From the NCBI RefSeq assembly GCF_003129965.1, contig NZ_NRCJ01000001.1, positions 124,001 through 188,000 on the forward strand: a stretch of DNA of 64,000 nt, written 5' to 3'. The stretch is from Aggregatibacter kilianii. Its GTDB lineage: Bacteria > Pseudomonadota > Gammaproteobacteria > Enterobacterales > Pasteurellaceae. The notes under the pieces were generated by a model. The model was not told the origin of the DNA and made no database searches. It was given only the letters and a program-made list of their open reading frames with translations. Both the position numbers and the translations under genes were made by a program. Positions within the stretch are counted from its first letter, which is position 1, and each line of letters begins with the position of its first letter. Of the stretch, positions 17,827-28,802 are shown in pieces.

Positions 17827-19986
17827 TTACGCCACTAACGCCGTTTGTTTCAATCGATTCTTCAACTTGGTATATTCCGTTACCACATAGCGTTCCGCCC
17901 AGGCTTGATCGTCGATTTTTTCGATGCGCACCGCGCTGTATTTGTATTCCGGCGTTCTGGAACCCGGGTTCAAATGTTCGGCGGTGAGTTCGTTACATTT
18001 TCCGATCCACCATTGGTAGGTCATATAACAAGCGCCTTTGTTGGTACGAGTGCTGACATCGGCGCGGGAAATGACTTTACCGCGTGAGGACGCAATCCAT
18101 ACCAGGTCGTTGTTTTTGATACCAAGGGCTTTGGCATCTTGATCGTTCATTTGCACGAATCCCGGCTCATCGGCAAGGGCGGCGAGCGCACGGCAGTTAC
18201 CGGTCATAGAGCGGCAGGAATAGTGACCGACTTCGCGCACGGTGGAAAGCACCAATGGGAATTCTTCGGAAACTTCTTCCATCGGCGGTTCCCAGTCGCA
18301 GGCGAAGAACTCGGCTTTACCGTTCGGACGGTCAAAGACTTGTCCTTTGTACAAATAGGACGTGCCTTGGTCTTCCGGTCCTTCGTCAGTGCAAGGCCAT
18401 TGAATGTAGCCCAAACCTGCCATTTTTTCGTAAGTCGCACCTTTGTAAATCGGGCAAAGAGAACGAAGTTCATCCCAGATTTCTTGGGTGTTGTTGTAGT
18501 GCATTGGGTAGCCCATGGCTTGCGCGATGAGACTGATAATTTCCCAGTCGTCTTTCACGTTACCGGTCGGTTCAACGGCTTTATAGAAGCGTTGGAAACC
18601 ACGGTCGGCGGCACTATACACGCCCTCATGTTCGGCACAAGAAGTCGCCGGCAACAACACGTCCGCTTCCGCGGCGGTTTGTGTCATGAAGATGTCTTGC
18701 ACAACCAGAAATTCCACTTTCTCAAAGGCTTTCTTCACGGCATTAATATCAGGCTCTGTTTGCAATGTGTCTTCCCCCATAATATAGAACGCCTTGATTT
18801 TATCTTCCATGATGGCTTCCGGCACTTCGCTTAACGGCACGCCCGGTTTGGTTGGAATAGACGGTACACCCCAAGCTTTAGCGAATTTCGCATTGATTTC
18901 CGGATCGGCAAAACTTTGGTAGCCCGGCAGGACGTTAAACAACGCGCCCATATCGCAAGCGCCTTGTACGTTGTTTTGACCACGTACCGGGTTGACGCCC
19001 ACATTCGGTTTACCGAGATTACCGGTTAACATTGCCAAACTTGCCAACGCACGCACGGTTTCCACACCTTGACGGAATTGACATACACCCATCCCCCACA
19101 AGATCGTGGCGGTTTCCGCTTTCGCATAAGTGCGGGCGATTTCACGCAACATTTCAGGCGCAATGCCGGTGATATGTTGGGTGGATTCAGGTGTGTAGGC
19201 TTTGACGGTTTCATAGAACGCATCGAAGTTTTCGGTGTGTTCGTCGATGAATTTTTGATCTTGCAACCCTTCTTCCAAAATCACATTCATCATGGCGTTC
19301 AGGAACGCCACATTACTGCCGTTGGCAAGCGGAGCATAAATGTCCGCAATACGGGCAGTTTCGATTTTACGCGGGTCACAAACAATGATCTTCGCACCTT
19401 TTTCTTTGGCGTGATTAATTCGACGCGCCACAATCGGGTGTGAAGTGGAGGCATTATAGCCAAAAATAAATACGCATTTGGTATCTTCAATCTCAACGAT
19501 TGAGTTGGACATTGCGCCGTTACCGACCGATTTGAGCAGACCTGTTACAGAAGGGCCGTGTCATACGCGCGCACAACAGTCAACGTTGTTATTTCCTAAT
19601 ACCGCACGGGCGAATTTTTGCATCACGAAGTTCACTTCGTTGCCCGGTCCACGAGAAGATCCCGTTACCATGATAGATTCGTTGCCGTATTTTTCTTTGA
19701 TTTCTCTGAGACGGTTCGCTGTGTAAGAAATGGCTTCTTCCCAGCTTACCGGTGTGAACGGTTCGCCACGTTTGTAGCGGATCATCGGTTGAGTCAGGCG
19801 AGGAGTCAGGATTTTTGTGTCATGCACAAAATCCCAGCCATAATATCCTTTTAGACACAACTCCCCTTCGTTGGTCTTGCCGTTTGCACCCTCAGCTCCC
19901 ACAATTTTGTTATTCTCCACCAGAAGATGGATCTTACAACCTGAGGCACAATACGGACATACAGTAATCACTTTTTTAATTGCCAT
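17827..19986 (-). CDS. fdhF: Formate dehydrogenase H, selenocysteine-containing
   Basis: The gene appears as two frames separated by TGA at 19561-19563. Read through as selenocysteine it encodes 719 residues (E. coli FdhF 715) that align end to end. The start chosen is ATG 19986 (MAIKKVITVCPYC). The N-terminal iron-sulfur site is CPYCASGCK plus the later ELCLKGYYGWD cysteine. Selenocysteine 142 sits in NVDCCARV-U-HGPSV, with the active histidine next to it. The molybdopterin region includes NPVRGQNNVQGACDMG and AALADEPGF. The enzyme oxidises formate to CO2 in the cytoplasm. No hydrogenase genes or sel genes are in this window, so its electron partner is unknown. The disruption is coding, not a pseudogene. 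Confidence 0.93.
19521..19563 (-). promoter_or_regulatory. fdhF: SECIS element and UGA selenocysteine codon of fdhF
   Basis: Directly after the UGA codon the minus strand keeps CACGGCCC, the loop sequence AGGTCTGC and ATCGGTCGG, in the same positions as the E. coli fdhF SECIS that recruits SelB. The bases forming the upper stem beside the loop differ from E. coli and pair poorly by eye (TGTAAC against GCTCA). Function is inferred from loop conservation and the intact downstream frame. Confidence 0.75.
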
Positions 19987-20215
19987 AGTAATGTCCTTAT
20001 TTGAGATACAACACGAGATGGATAAATTATTGTTATTGTCCAAAGCCATCATACTCCTAAACATAAAACATAGGCTCACAAAAAGCATGGATTTATTGAT
20101 ATAGAACAGGTTTTTTGCAGATTTTGTGATTTGATAAAAAAAATGACCGCACTTTATATACATCCGAAATGCACTTTAACAAAGCTCTTATTCTGTAAGA
20201 CTAACCTAAACGTTT

Positions 20216-21556
20216 CTATTCATACCGTTTCTTACCACTTTCCGCATCCTGCGTCCGTAACCATGCCAACTTTTCCTTAATCTTAATTTCCATGCCTCTT
20301 GTTGTCGGGAAATAGAATTGGCTGTCTTTTAGTTGCGGCGGGAAGTAGTTTTCGCCGGCGGCGTAGGCGTTGGGTTCGTCGTGGGCATAGCGATATTCAG
20401 CACCGAAACCGAGATCTTTCATGAGGTGGGTCGGGGCGTTGCGGAGATGTTCCGGCACGTCGAAATCGGCGGATTCGACAGCGAGTTTTTTGGCGGCTTT
20501 GAAGGCGAGATACACGGCGTTGCTTTTCGGTGCAACGGCAAGATACACGATGGCTTGTGCAATGGCACGTTCCCCTTCGGCGGCGCCGACACGGGTGAAA
20601 CAATCCCATGCGGCAAGGGCGACTTGCATAGCACGCGGATCGGCATTGCCCACATCTTCCGAGGCGATCGCCAGCAAACGGCGCGCCACATAAAGAGGAT
20701 CGCCGCCGGCAGTGATAATGCGTGCGTACCAATAGAGCGCCGCATCAGGGGCGGAACCGCGAATGGATTTGTGGAGTGCGGAAATAAAATCGTAAAATCG
20801 ATCGCCTTGTTTATCGAAACGTGCCTGTCGTTCACCCAACACTTCCGTGAGTAAAGTGCGGTCTAAAATTTTGCCGTTTTTCGATTCCGTTGCCATATCC
20901 ACCATCATTTCAAGGCAATTTAAGGCAAGACGCGCATCGCCGTTGACATATTCCGCCAACATCGACAACAAATTCTCTTGTAAATCCAACCGCACTTTGC
21001 CCAAACCGTTTTCCGGATCTTCAATCGCCTGTTGTAAAACACGCTCGATTTCCTGCGCGGAAAGGGGTTTGAGAATGTAAACCCGCGCGCGGGACAGCAA
21101 CGCGTTGTTTAATTCAAAGGAGGGATTTTCCGTGGTGGCGCCGATAAAAATAATGGTGCCGTCTTCAATGTGTGGCAGGAAGGCGTCTTGTTGGCTTTTG
21201 TTGAAGCGATGAACTTCATCCACAAATAAAATGGTGCGTAAGCCCGCCAATTTATTTTGTTTGGCTTTTTCAATGGCTTCACGAATTTCTTTAATACCAC
21301 TGGTGACGGCGGAAATGCGCTCTACTTCCGCGTTAATGCGATGAGCGATAATCTCCGCCAGCGTGGTTTTTCCGGTGCCTGGCGGGCCCCAGAAAATCAT
21401 GGAATGGACATATCCCGCTTCAATGGCTTTGCGCAACGGTTTTCCTTCGCCCAACAAATGAGACTGACCGCAATATTGCGCCAACGTGGTCGGTCGCATT
21501 CTGGCGGCAAGCGGGCGAAAGTCGTTTTCGTTGAAATCAAAGCTGAAGTTAGACAT
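20216..21556 (-). CDS. rarA: Replication-associated recombination protein A (AAA+ ATPase)
   Basis: The 446-residue clamp-loader-like ATPase acts at stalled replication forks. Walker A is GPPGTGKTT near residue 57, Walker B and sensor region read [16 protein letters not shown], and [12 protein letters not shown] carries sensor 1. The C-terminal tetramerisation part includes [14 protein letters not shown] and [12 protein letters not shown]. It is transcribed after lolA and ftsK, the same order as E. coli ftsK-lolA-rarA, with an 11-base gap to lolA. The gene downstream in E. coli, serS, is not next here; fdhF follows instead. Confidence 0.94.
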   Translation of the reverse strand: MSNFSFDFNENDFRPLAARMRPTTLAQYCGQSHLLGEGKPLRKAIEAGYVHSMIFWGPPGTGKTTLAEIIAHRINAEVERISAVTSGIKEIREAIEKAKQNKLAGLRTILFVDEVHRFNKSQQDAFLPHIEDGTIIFIGATTENPSFELNNALLSRARVYILKPLSAQEIERVLQQAIEDPENGLGKVRLDLQENLLSMLAEYVNGDARLALNCLEMMVDMATESKNGKILDRTLLTEVLGERQARFDKQGDRFYDFISALHKSIRGSAPDAALYWYARIITAGGDPLYVARRLLAIASEDVGNADPRAMQVALAAWDCFTRVGAAEGERAIAQAIVYLAVAPKSNAVYLAFKAAKKLAVESADFDVPEHLRNAPTHLMKDLGFGAEYRYAHDEPNAYAAGENYFPPQLKDSQFYFPTTRGMEIKIKEKLAWLRTQDAESGKKRYE

Positions 21557-21567
21557 AACCGAACCGA

Positions 21568-22185
21568 TTATTTTTTACGTTGGTCGTCCAATTCGACGCC
21601 TTTTGGCACGCTGAATTTAAACAAACCGTCATCCAGCGTTTGATTGGTAATATTGCGCAAAACATATTGATTTGTCTGACCGTCTTTTTCCATTGTACTA
21701 AAGCCCTTTAACACGCCGTTTTGATCGATACGAATATCAAATTGTTTGATGTTGCTGTTTTGCGCTTTCGGTTTTAGCACGAAGGTATCATCTTTTTGTT
21801 CTACGGAATATTGCGCCCAATGGCTTTTATCATTACTGGTCAACAATACGAACGGCGTATTATTCACCGCATCTTTCACCCAGTTGGCAGTAACCTGTTC
21901 CACGAAGGGATCATAAAACCAAAGGGTTTGCCCATCGGCAATAATTTGGGTTTCCTGTGGCGCTTTGGTGTCCATGCGGAACAAATTCGGGCGTTTGATT
22001 TGCAATTTTCCATTGCCTTGTTGCACGTTTTTACCGTTCGCCGAACTCACGGTTTGCGCAAAATCCGCACTTAACACGTCCACTTTATTTAAGCGGCTTT
22101 GCAACTCAATATCGGCATTCGCCCAAGCAAGGGAAGAAAGCCCGAGCAGAGAAAGTGCGGTCAGTTTTAACAATGTTTTTTTCAT
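21568..22185 (-). CDS. lolA: Outer-membrane lipoprotein carrier LolA
   Basis: The periplasmic chaperone carries lipoproteins from LolCDE to LolB. The chosen start (ATG 22185, with AGGTAA upstream) gives 205 residues with signal peptide [20 protein letters not shown] and probable cleavage after AWA. A longer frame from 22245 would place 20 residues before the signal and is rejected. The [32 protein letters not shown] and [11 protein letters not shown] segments are family typical. Its partner lolB is encoded at 32808. Confidence 0.92.
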   Translation of the reverse strand: MKKTLLKLTALSLLGLSSLAWANADIELQSRLNKVDVLSADFAQTVSSANGKNVQQGNGKLQIKRPNLFRMDTKAPQETQIIADGQTLWFYDPFVEQVTANWVKDAVNNTPFVLLTSNDKSHWAQYSVEQKDDTFVLKPKAQNSNIKQFDIRIDQNGVLKGFSTMEKDGQTNQYVLRNITNQTLDDGLFKFSVPKGVELDDQRKK

Positions 22186-22286
22186 AAAATTACCTGTATT
22201 CCATGTAAGAGGGGCGTTCACGCGCCCCGAAGATTTGTTCATCAATAGACAAATAAACTACCGTTTAATTCAGTCAGCGGATTGGA

Positions 22287-25037
22287 TTAATAGTCCGTCC
22301 CACGCGCCAGCACTTCCCGTTTGCCGTTTTGCACCGGAGAAACAATACCTTGTTCTTCCAGTTGATCCATAATATTGGCGGCTCGGTTGAAGCCCACGCG
22401 GAAACGGCGTTGAATGGCGGAAATGGAGGTGGTGCCGGTGCTGACCACAAACTCCACCACTTCATCAAATAATTCATCGATTTCGCCGCCGCGTTCGCCT
22501 AAGCGTTCTGCACCGGCTTCCTCTTCGTCGCCGTCTAAAATGCCGTCAATGTAATTCGGTTTGCCGCGCGCTTTCCAGTCGTCCACCACACGCGCCACTT
22601 CGTCATCGGTCATGAAAGCCCCGTGAATCCGGATCAATTCGGTGGAGCCTTGCGGCGAATACAACATATCACCTTTGCCTAACAAGGATTCGGCACCGCC
22701 CGCGTCAAGAATGGTGCGCGAGTCGATTTTAGTCGCCACCGTGAAAGCAATACGGCTCGGCACGTTGGCTTTGATTAAGCCGGTGATCACATCCACGGAA
22801 GGGCGTTGGGTTGCCAAAATCAAGTGAATGCCCACTGCGCGGGCTTTTTGTGCCAAGCGGGCGATTAATTCTTCCACTTGTTTGCCGGCAACCATCATTA
22901 AATCGGCAAATTCATCCACAATCACCACAATATAGCTAAGTTTTTCCAGCGGAGGCGGAAGCTGATCCATGGAATCACCAGGACGCCATAACGGGTTCGG
23001 AATCGGCATATTTAGCGCATCATATTCGTCGATTTTCTCGTTAAATCCTTCGATATTACGCACCCGCAACGCCGACAATAATTGATAGCGACGTTCCATT
23101 TCATCCACACACCAACGCAGGGCGTTCGCCGCTTTTTTCATGTCCGTCACCACTTCGGTTAACAGGTGCGGAATGTCGTTATAAATGGAAAGCTCCACCA
23201 CTTTCGGGTCAATCATGATGAACTTCACTTCTTCCGGTTTAACACGGTAAAGCAAGCTCAAAATCATGGTGTTCACGCCGACGGATTTACCGGAACCGGT
23301 CGTTCCCGCTACCAATAAATGCGGCATTTTGGCAAGATCCACCACCATCGGTTTGCCGCTGATGTCTTTACCCAACGCCATGGAAAGTAAGGCTTTGGAA
23401 TTGCGGAATTCGTCGCTGTCCAACACGTCGCGCAACGGCACCATTTGGCGGTGATCGTTCGGCGTTTCGATACCGATATACGGCTTGCCGGGAATCACTT
23501 CCGCCACGCGAATGGAACGGAACATTAACGCGCGCGCCAAATCCGTATCCAGCCCTGTCACCTTGGAGGCTTTCACGCCCGGATCCAATTCCAGTTCATA
23601 GCGCGTCACCACAGGTCCGACTAACACATCTTTCACTTTCGCTTTCACGTTGAAATTGCGTAATTGCTGCTCGATGCGTTGCGAGGTTTCCACAATTTCC
23701 GCTTGAGTAATATCCTGTTCGCGGGTCGGGCGATGTTCCAGTAAATCCAGACTCGGCAATGGTGTGGTCGGTTTTTCCACAGCCTTTTTATGTTGTTGAA
23801 ATGCCGGATGAATCAGGGAATCGCCGTAAGGTCGATAATTATTTGTTTTTGGCGTCGCTTCCGTCGCGGGTTCCTGCAGAATTTTTTGATAAACGTCTTG
23901 TGCGCCCATGTCTTTCGCGCGCTGCTCCATTTCCTGTAAACGTTGCTGTTCCTGCGCGGCAAACTGACGGGCAAGCTCGCTTTGCTCAGGATCATCCTCA
24001 GCCACATCCGCATACGGGTCGGCCAGCGATACACTCGGTATTTCCTCGGCGGTAGAAAAATTATTTTGAAAACCGACCGCACTTTTTGGCTCACCGTACG
24101 GGTTTTCCTGTTGCCATGTCGGGGTGAAGTCCTGTTGATTCGGTAATTCCACTTGGCTGTTTTGCGTAGAAATACTCACGTTCGGCAAACTTTCCTGTTG
24201 CTCAAAATCATACTTCACGAACGCATCAGGTGTTTCTTCCGAAGCAAAGGCTTGTGCAGTATCGCCATGGGTGATTGGCGTTTCATTACTCTCCGCGGTT
24301 TTTGACAAGCCGGAAATATTGATGAAATCCGTCGGGTTGACCAATGCCTTTGTTTGTTCCGATGTTTCCTGCGGTGCGGTTTCCGCAATCACAATTTCTT
24401 CTAAAGTCTCTTCCGATGGTGCTTCGGTTGTTTCGTTTTTCTCATCTTCTTCCGCTTCAGGCGGCGGATTTTGCATGGTCAGCCAACGATAAAACTTCAT
24501 TAATAAACGGATAAAAGACGCGCCGGAGCAAAAAATAAAGCCCACAGCGGCGAAAATCACGGCAAGCAACAGCACGCCGAATTTACCTAAGCTTGGGTAT
24601 AAATTCAAGGTAAGGCTACCGCCCAACACACCGCCGGCAAGGTAAGCAGGCGGGTTGTTTAAGGAAAGCGTGGCAAGCACGGTTAAGCCGCAAAGCAACA
24701 AAATAAAACCGAAAGCGCGCAACGCAAATTTCGTCCAAGTGAGATTTTCTACCCGCTTGGAACGGATCAGATAAATAGGGATAAAAAATAAAACGAAAGG
24801 AATCAGATTGCCCACATAACCGAAGAAAACAAAAAATAGATCTACAAACCAGGCACCGAACGCCCCCGCTTTGTTAATCGTCTCCGGCGCAAAACTAGAT
24901 GTCGCCCAGGAATTATCCAACGGCGTGTAGCCGGACCAGGCGATAATCAGGTACAAACCGAAAAGTGCGGTCAATCCTAACAGCAAAGTTAATAGGTAAT
25001 ACTTCGGTGAAAAATGTTCGGTAATATGTTTAATCAT
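22287..25037 (-). CDS. ftsK: DNA translocase FtsK
   Basis: The 916-residue protein coordinates division and chromosome segregation. About four or five membrane helices lie in the first 190 residues, then a long acidic, Glu/Gln-rich linker (about 190-440) that is shorter than in E. coli (1329 residues in total). The motor follows, with Walker [13 protein letters not shown], Walker [17 protein letters not shown] and [17 protein letters not shown]. The C-terminal gamma winged helix ([20 protein letters not shown]) reads KOPS sites. It lies between lrp and lolA. Confidence 0.95.
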   Translation of the reverse strand: MIKHITEHFSPKYYLLTLLLGLTALFGLYLIIAWSGYTPLDNSWATSSFAPETINKAGAFGAWFVDLFFVFFGYVGNLIPFVLFFIPIYLIRSKRVENLTWTKFALRAFGFILLLCGLTVLATLSLNNPPAYLAGGVLGGSLTLNLYPSLGKFGVLLLAVIFAAVGFIFCSGASFIRLLMKFYRWLTMQNPPPEAEEDEKNETTEAPSEETLEEIVIAETAPQETSEQTKALVNPTDFINISGLSKTAESNETPITHGDTAQAFASEETPDAFVKYDFEQQESLPNVSISTQNSQVELPNQQDFTPTWQQENPYGEPKSAVGFQNNFSTAEEIPSVSLADPYADVAEDDPEQSELARQFAAQEQQRLQEMEQRAKDMGAQDVYQKILQEPATEATPKTNNYRPYGDSLIHPAFQQHKKAVEKPTTPLPSLDLLEHRPTREQDITQAEIVETSQRIEQQLRNFNVKAKVKDVLVGPVVTRYELELDPGVKASKVTGLDTDLARALMFRSIRVAEVIPGKPYIGIETPNDHRQMVPLRDVLDSDEFRNSKALLSMALGKDISGKPMVVDLAKMPHLLVAGTTGSGKSVGVNTMILSLLYRVKPEEVKFIMIDPKVVELSIYNDIPHLLTEVVTDMKKAANALRWCVDEMERRYQLLSALRVRNIEGFNEKIDEYDALNMPIPNPLWRPGDSMDQLPPPLEKLSYIVVIVDEFADLMMVAGKQVEELIARLAQKARAVGIHLILATQRPSVDVITGLIKANVPSRIAFTVATKIDSRTILDAGGAESLLGKGDMLYSPQGSTELIRIHGAFMTDDEVARVVDDWKARGKPNYIDGILDGDEEEAGAERLGERGGEIDELFDEVVEFVVSTGTTSISAIQRRFRVGFNRAANIMDQLEEQGIVSPVQNGKREVLARGTDY

Positions 25038-25040
25038 GCG

Positions 25041-25520
25041 CTATTTTAACTGTAAAAAATTCGTTTGTTTCACTTCTTCCATCACCACATAGGTGCGCGT
25101 GTCGTTCACCCCGGGAAGTCGCAACAAGGTTGTGCCAAGTAGCTTACGATAAGCCGCCATATCCGCCACTCGGGTTTTCAATAAATAATCAAAATCACCG
25201 GAAACCAAATGGCACTCCTGAATTTCGTCCAACTGCTGCACCGCCGCGTTAAATTCTTCAAATACATCGGGTTTACCGCGCACCAAGGTAATTTCCACAA
25301 TCACCAACAACGGCGAATCCAATAATTCGGGATTCAACAAGGCGCGATAGCCCATAATTACCCCTTGCTTCTCCAACCGCTTCACCCGCTCCAGACAAGG
25401 CGTCGGCGACAATCCCACCTTCTTGGACAAATCAATGTTGGAAATCTTTCCGTTGCGTTGCAATTCGTTGAGAATTTTTATGTCGATAGCATCAAGAGCT
25501 TTGGGTAGTTTTTTTTCCAT
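25041..25520 (-). CDS. lrp: Leucine-responsive regulatory protein
   Basis: The 159-residue Lrp/AsnC regulator has the helix-turn-helix at about residues 11-50 (IDIKILNELQRNGKISNIDLSKKVGLS, PTPCLERVKRL), and a C-terminal RAM domain ending in VVMEEVKQTNFLQLK. The tail is closer to E. coli Lrp (164 residues) than to AsnC. It stands 3 bases upstream of ftsK, so the two are probably cotranscribed, as the gene order lrp-ftsK-lolA-rarA in E. coli also suggests. Confidence 0.9.
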   Translation of the reverse strand: MEKKLPKALDAIDIKILNELQRNGKISNIDLSKKVGLSPTPCLERVKRLEKQGVIMGYRALLNPELLDSPLLVIVEITLVRGKPDVFEEFNAAVQQLDEIQECHLVSGDFDYLLKTRVADMAAYRKLLGTTLLRLPGVNDTRTYVVMEEVKQTNFLQLK

Positions 25521-25650
25521 GGGGTTTTTGGGTTTGGGTTGAGGTTGAAAATTGAGGGGAGATTTTAGCGTAAATTGGAGGGAATTTCAGTAATAAAGTG
25601 AGGTATTGGTATTTTGGAGCTATTTTTACATTTATCTTTAAATTAAAGAT

Positions 25651-26186
25651 CGGGTTTCGCCGATGGGCGCCTTACTTTCTTTTGCTTGCACAAAAGAAAG
25701 TAAGCAAAGAAAAGTGCACCCCAACTTCACCGCTTATCCTCGCTCGTTTGCAATTTTTTTAACGAAAATTTTCGAACTCGCCACTGCGTGGCTCAAACAA
25801 AGCGAAAATTTTCTAAAAATTGCAAGTCGCTCAGGCGGTTCAAATGGGGACCCCGTTGGAGCGTTATTTGAAAAAAAGTGCGGTAGATTTTAGAGTTGTT
25901 TTTCAAGCGATTAAAAACGCTTGAAAAACTGACCGCACTTTAAGTTTATTTTTTATAATAGATAAACCTTATTCGAAGAAAGAATAATTTTCCCCGTTTA
26001 AGGCGCCCCTTTTTCTAAGGTTTTTTTAGGGAAGTTACGCCAGCGACGCATCAAGCGGAGTCTGCTAACTTCCCGTTAAGAAAAATCCTTAGAAAAAGGG
26101 AACAGCGACTTATCCGGGGTCGCCTTTCTTTTGGTTACTTTTCTTTGGCGAAGCAAAGAAAAGTAACTCGCCTTGGCGAACCCCCG
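25651..26186. repeat. Composite arm-variable palindrome, copy A (lrp-radA gap)
   Basis: This 536-base element fills most of the 668-base gap between radA and lrp; I see no gene in it. Its ends are imperfect inverted repeats of about 75 bases, each holding a hairpin (25673-25702 on the left and 26134-26167 on the right). The left module has arms TTGCAATTTTT/AAAAATTGCAA around the constant core CTTTGTTTGAGCC...GGCGAGTT (minus-strand reading) and ends in GGGGACCCCG. A middle uptake-signal dyad (25875-25941) encloses a 12-bp hairpin. The right module has a different core: arms CCCTTTTTCTAAGG/CCTTAGAAAAAGGG and GGGAAGTTA/TAACTTCCC. Confidence 0.8.
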
Positions 26187-26188
26187 AT

Positions 26189-27562
26189 TTAAAAATTATC
26201 CAACACCCCAATCGCATCCACCAACTTCTTCACCGTAAACACCTGCATATTTTCCACAGCATGTTTCGGCTTATTGCCAAACGGCACAATGGCGCGTTTG
26301 AAGCCGTGTTTGGCGGCTTCGCTAATGCGTTCTTGTCCGCTTGGGACAGGGCGGATTTCACCCGCCAAGCCAACTTCACCGAAGACCACCAAATCCTGCG
26401 GCAACGGGCGGTTGCGGAAACTGGAGATGAGTGCGAGGAGCAAGGCTAAATCGGCGCCGGTTTCGGTGACTTTGACGCCGCCGACTACATTGACAAACAC
26501 GTCCTGATCCGCCATTTGTAACCCACCGTGACGATGTAGTACGGCGAGTAATAAGGCAAGGCGGTTTTGCTCCAACCCCACAGCGACACGGCGCGGGTTG
26601 GCGAGCATGGAATGGTCCACCAGCGCCTGAATTTCCACCAACAGCGGACGTGTGCCTTCCCATAACACCATCACCGAACTGCCGGGCGTTTGTTCCTCAC
26701 CACGACTTAAAAAGATCGCCGACGGATTTTTCACTTCGCGCAAACCTTGTTCCGTCATGGCAAATACGCCCAGCTCGTTCACCGCGCCGAAACGGTTTTT
26801 ATGGCTGCGTAAGGTACGAAAACGTGAGTCGGTTTCACCTTCCAATAACAAGGAACAGTCGATGGCGTGCTCCAACACCTTCGGACCTGCCAGCGTGCCG
26901 TCTTTGGTGACGTGTCCGACCATCACGATCGCCACTTGGCGGGTTTTCGCATAGCGGGTTAAAAAAGAAGCGCATTCGCGCACTTGCGCCACGCTGCCGG
27001 GCGAGGATTGAATGTCTGCGAGGTGCATGACCTGAATGGAGTCGATAACGATAATTTGCGGTTTTAACTGATCCGCCAGATTACAAATTTGCTCCACGGA
27101 GGTTTCCGACAACATATTCAATTTTTCCGGAGGCAAGCCAAGGCGTTTGGCGCGCATTGCCACTTGTTGCAGGGATTCCTCGCCGGTCACATAAAGTGCG
27201 GTCATTTTTTGCGATAGATTACACATCACCTGCAACAATAACGTACTTTTACCCGCCCCCGGATGCCCGCCGATGAGAATCGCACTGCCCGGCACGACAC
27301 CGCCGCCAAGCACGCGATCCAATTCGTAAAAACCGCTGCTGAAACGTGGTGTTTCCTGCAGGCTGATTTCGCTTAAAGTCTGAATTTTGGCACGGGTTTC
27401 GCCCGCATAGCCGCTAAACCTGTCCGCTTTATGATTCGGCGTAGAAACCAACCGCACTTCGGTGATGGTGTTCCAAGCTTTACAGGCGGAACACTGCCCC
27501 TGCCAGCGGGAATACTCCGCGCCGCAATCATTACACACATAAGCCGTTTTTGTTTTTGCCAT
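26189..27562 (-). CDS. radA: DNA repair protein RadA (Sms)
   Basis: The 457-residue RecA-like helicase helps branch migration in recombination and natural transformation. It has the N-terminal zinc finger (Cys10, Cys13, Cys24, Cys27), Walker A GGHPGAGKST near residue 94, the RadA motif KNRFG near 255, and a C-terminal Lon-like domain (VNVVGGVKVTETGADLALLLALISS). It follows the CYTH gene by 3 bases. A role in transformation fits an organism rich in uptake signals. Confidence 0.94.
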   Translation of the reverse strand: MAKTKTAYVCNDCGAEYSRWQGQCSACKAWNTITEVRLVSTPNHKADRFSGYAGETRAKIQTLSEISLQETPRFSSGFYELDRVLGGGVVPGSAILIGGHPGAGKSTLLLQVMCNLSQKMTALYVTGEESLQQVAMRAKRLGLPPEKLNMLSETSVEQICNLADQLKPQIIVIDSIQVMHLADIQSSPGSVAQVRECASFLTRYAKTRQVAIVMVGHVTKDGTLAGPKVLEHAIDCSLLLEGETDSRFRTLRSHKNRFGAVNELGVFAMTEQGLREVKNPSAIFLSRGEEQTPGSSVMVLWEGTRPLLVEIQALVDHSMLANPRRVAVGLEQNRLALLLAVLHRHGGLQMADQDVFVNVVGGVKVTETGADLALLLALISSFRNRPLPQDLVVFGEVGLAGEIRPVPSGQERISEAAKHGFKRAIVPFGNKPKHAVENMQVFTVKKLVDAIGVLDNF

Positions 27563-27565
27563 CGG

Positions 27566-28639
27566 TTATGCTCCCATCGTTAACGTCATAAGATGAAGCA
27601 TGCGCTGCGCATATTGCGGCGTTTGGATGAGATCGAGCAATTTATTCATCGCCGACGCGTTGTCTTTGGTTTCGCTGTGTAACCGAATAATCTCGTGCAG
27701 CTGCATCAAAACATGCCCATTGGCTTCGGCTAAATCCGCCGACACATTTTCCTGCGCGTAATGGCAATTTGCCGCCTGTTGTTCGCTCAATGCAGCTTCC
27801 AACAAGGCTTTATTGTCTGCGTAATAATGATACAAATTGAAAAACGCGCCCACCCGCTCCACGGTTTTAATGAAATCGGCAGCGAAGAAATCCGCGCCCA
27901 AGGCAAGCGTTTCTTCGATTAACGCTTGTTCATAGCCCAAAAGTGCGGTGAGTTTTTCCGCTGTTTTTTGCGCACGTTTTTCCTGGTGTAAAAAGCCGCG
28001 CCACTGTTCGATCCAATCGCTTGAATAAGCGGTTTTGCCTTGTGCTAATTGATAGCCGCGCTTGGCTTTACTCAGGGAATAAAAATGTACCTTGCCTTCG
28101 TAACGGGTTAAAAAATCCGCCACAAAGGCCAAAAACGCTCCCAATCCGCCAGATTTCACTTCAAATTCAATTTCGCTAATCACTTGTTCCCGATCACCGG
28201 CAAGCACTTTCCCCGAATCAAACGCCACTTCGATTTGGCAATCGGGAGCGTATTGCACCAGCCACATTTGGCGCTCAAAATCCGTGCTGAAAATCGGTTG
28301 TAATGGATTGTTGGGGTTGCCCAATTGCAAACCATGGGCTTCAATTAGTGCGGATAAATCAGGTTTCGCATCAAGCAAAGCAACATTGTATTCAGGGCGA
28401 ACATGCAACCCGCCGGACACCTTGCCGTCGGTTTTGAGGGTTAAGGTGTAATCATCCTTTTGGCGGCGTACGCGCAGACCCATTTTATGTTTGGTGAAAA
28501 ACTGATCGGAGGTGTCGTAATAGGTATTGGCTAAAAAATCGCATTGTTTTTCGATCACATTGAAATGATTCAAAATATTGTCTAATTGTGCTACATCGGC
28601 AGAATTTACCGCCAACTTCAATTCAATTTCATCCTGCAT
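27566..28639 (-). CDS. CYTH domain protein, probable inorganic triphosphatase (YgiF-like)
   Basis: The 357-residue protein begins with the CYTH signature EIELK (residues 4-8), followed by YYDT, MGLRVRRQKDDYTLTLKT and EIEFEVKSG, which together make the acidic and basic tunnel that binds triphosphate and metals. The C-terminal 150 residues are helical and histidine-containing, like a short CHAD domain; E. coli YgiF is longer (433). YgiF hydrolyses inorganic triphosphate, and this is the likely activity. In E. coli ygiF is next to ygiM and cca; homologues of both lie nearby here at 30859 and 31470. Confidence 0.75.
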   Translation of the reverse strand: MQDEIELKLAVNSADVAQLDNILNHFNVIEKQCDFLANTYYDTSDQFFTKHKMGLRVRRQKDDYTLTLKTDGKVSGGLHVRPEYNVALLDAKPDLSALIEAHGLQLGNPNNPLQPIFSTDFERQMWLVQYAPDCQIEVAFDSGKVLAGDREQVISEIEFEVKSGGLGAFLAFVADFLTRYEGKVHFYSLSKAKRGYQLAQGKTAYSSDWIEQWRGFLHQEKRAQKTAEKLTALLGYEQALIEETLALGADFFAADFIKTVERVGAFFNLYHYYADNKALLEAALSEQQAANCHYAQENVSADLAEANGHVLMQLHEIIRLHSETKDNASAMNKLLDLIQTPQYAQRMLHLMTLTMGA

Positions 28640-28802
28640 TATAAAATCCTTTAAAGATCATGAAGTTTTGCTTTTTCATTTGATTTATGAACGGCTCATT
28701 ATCCAATAAATGTAGGGATTTTTCGATTAAAATCGTGAATTTTTCATCAACATAATGTAATATGCGCCTGAATTATTAACCTTCCTTAAAGGAGTCTTTT
28801 TT

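Noticed and set aside
18139-18834. Long 231-residue frame opposite fdhF
   Set aside because: It is a shadow of a well-supported coding sequence, with no recognisable family or start signals.
17827-20163. Formate dehydrogenase as a broken gene with two fragments
   Set aside because: The only stop is a TGA at the exact selenocysteine position, followed by a conserved SECIS loop and an intact frame.
19987-20215. Sigma-54 promoter or FNR box upstream of fdhF
   Set aside because: No TGGCAC-N5-TTGC match was found, and the best TTGAT-N4-ATCAA-like site has too many mismatches to support.
25663-25893. A 76-residue plus-strand frame in repeat copy A
   Set aside because: It lies wholly in the palindrome, has no ribosome-binding site and no equivalent frame in the other copies.
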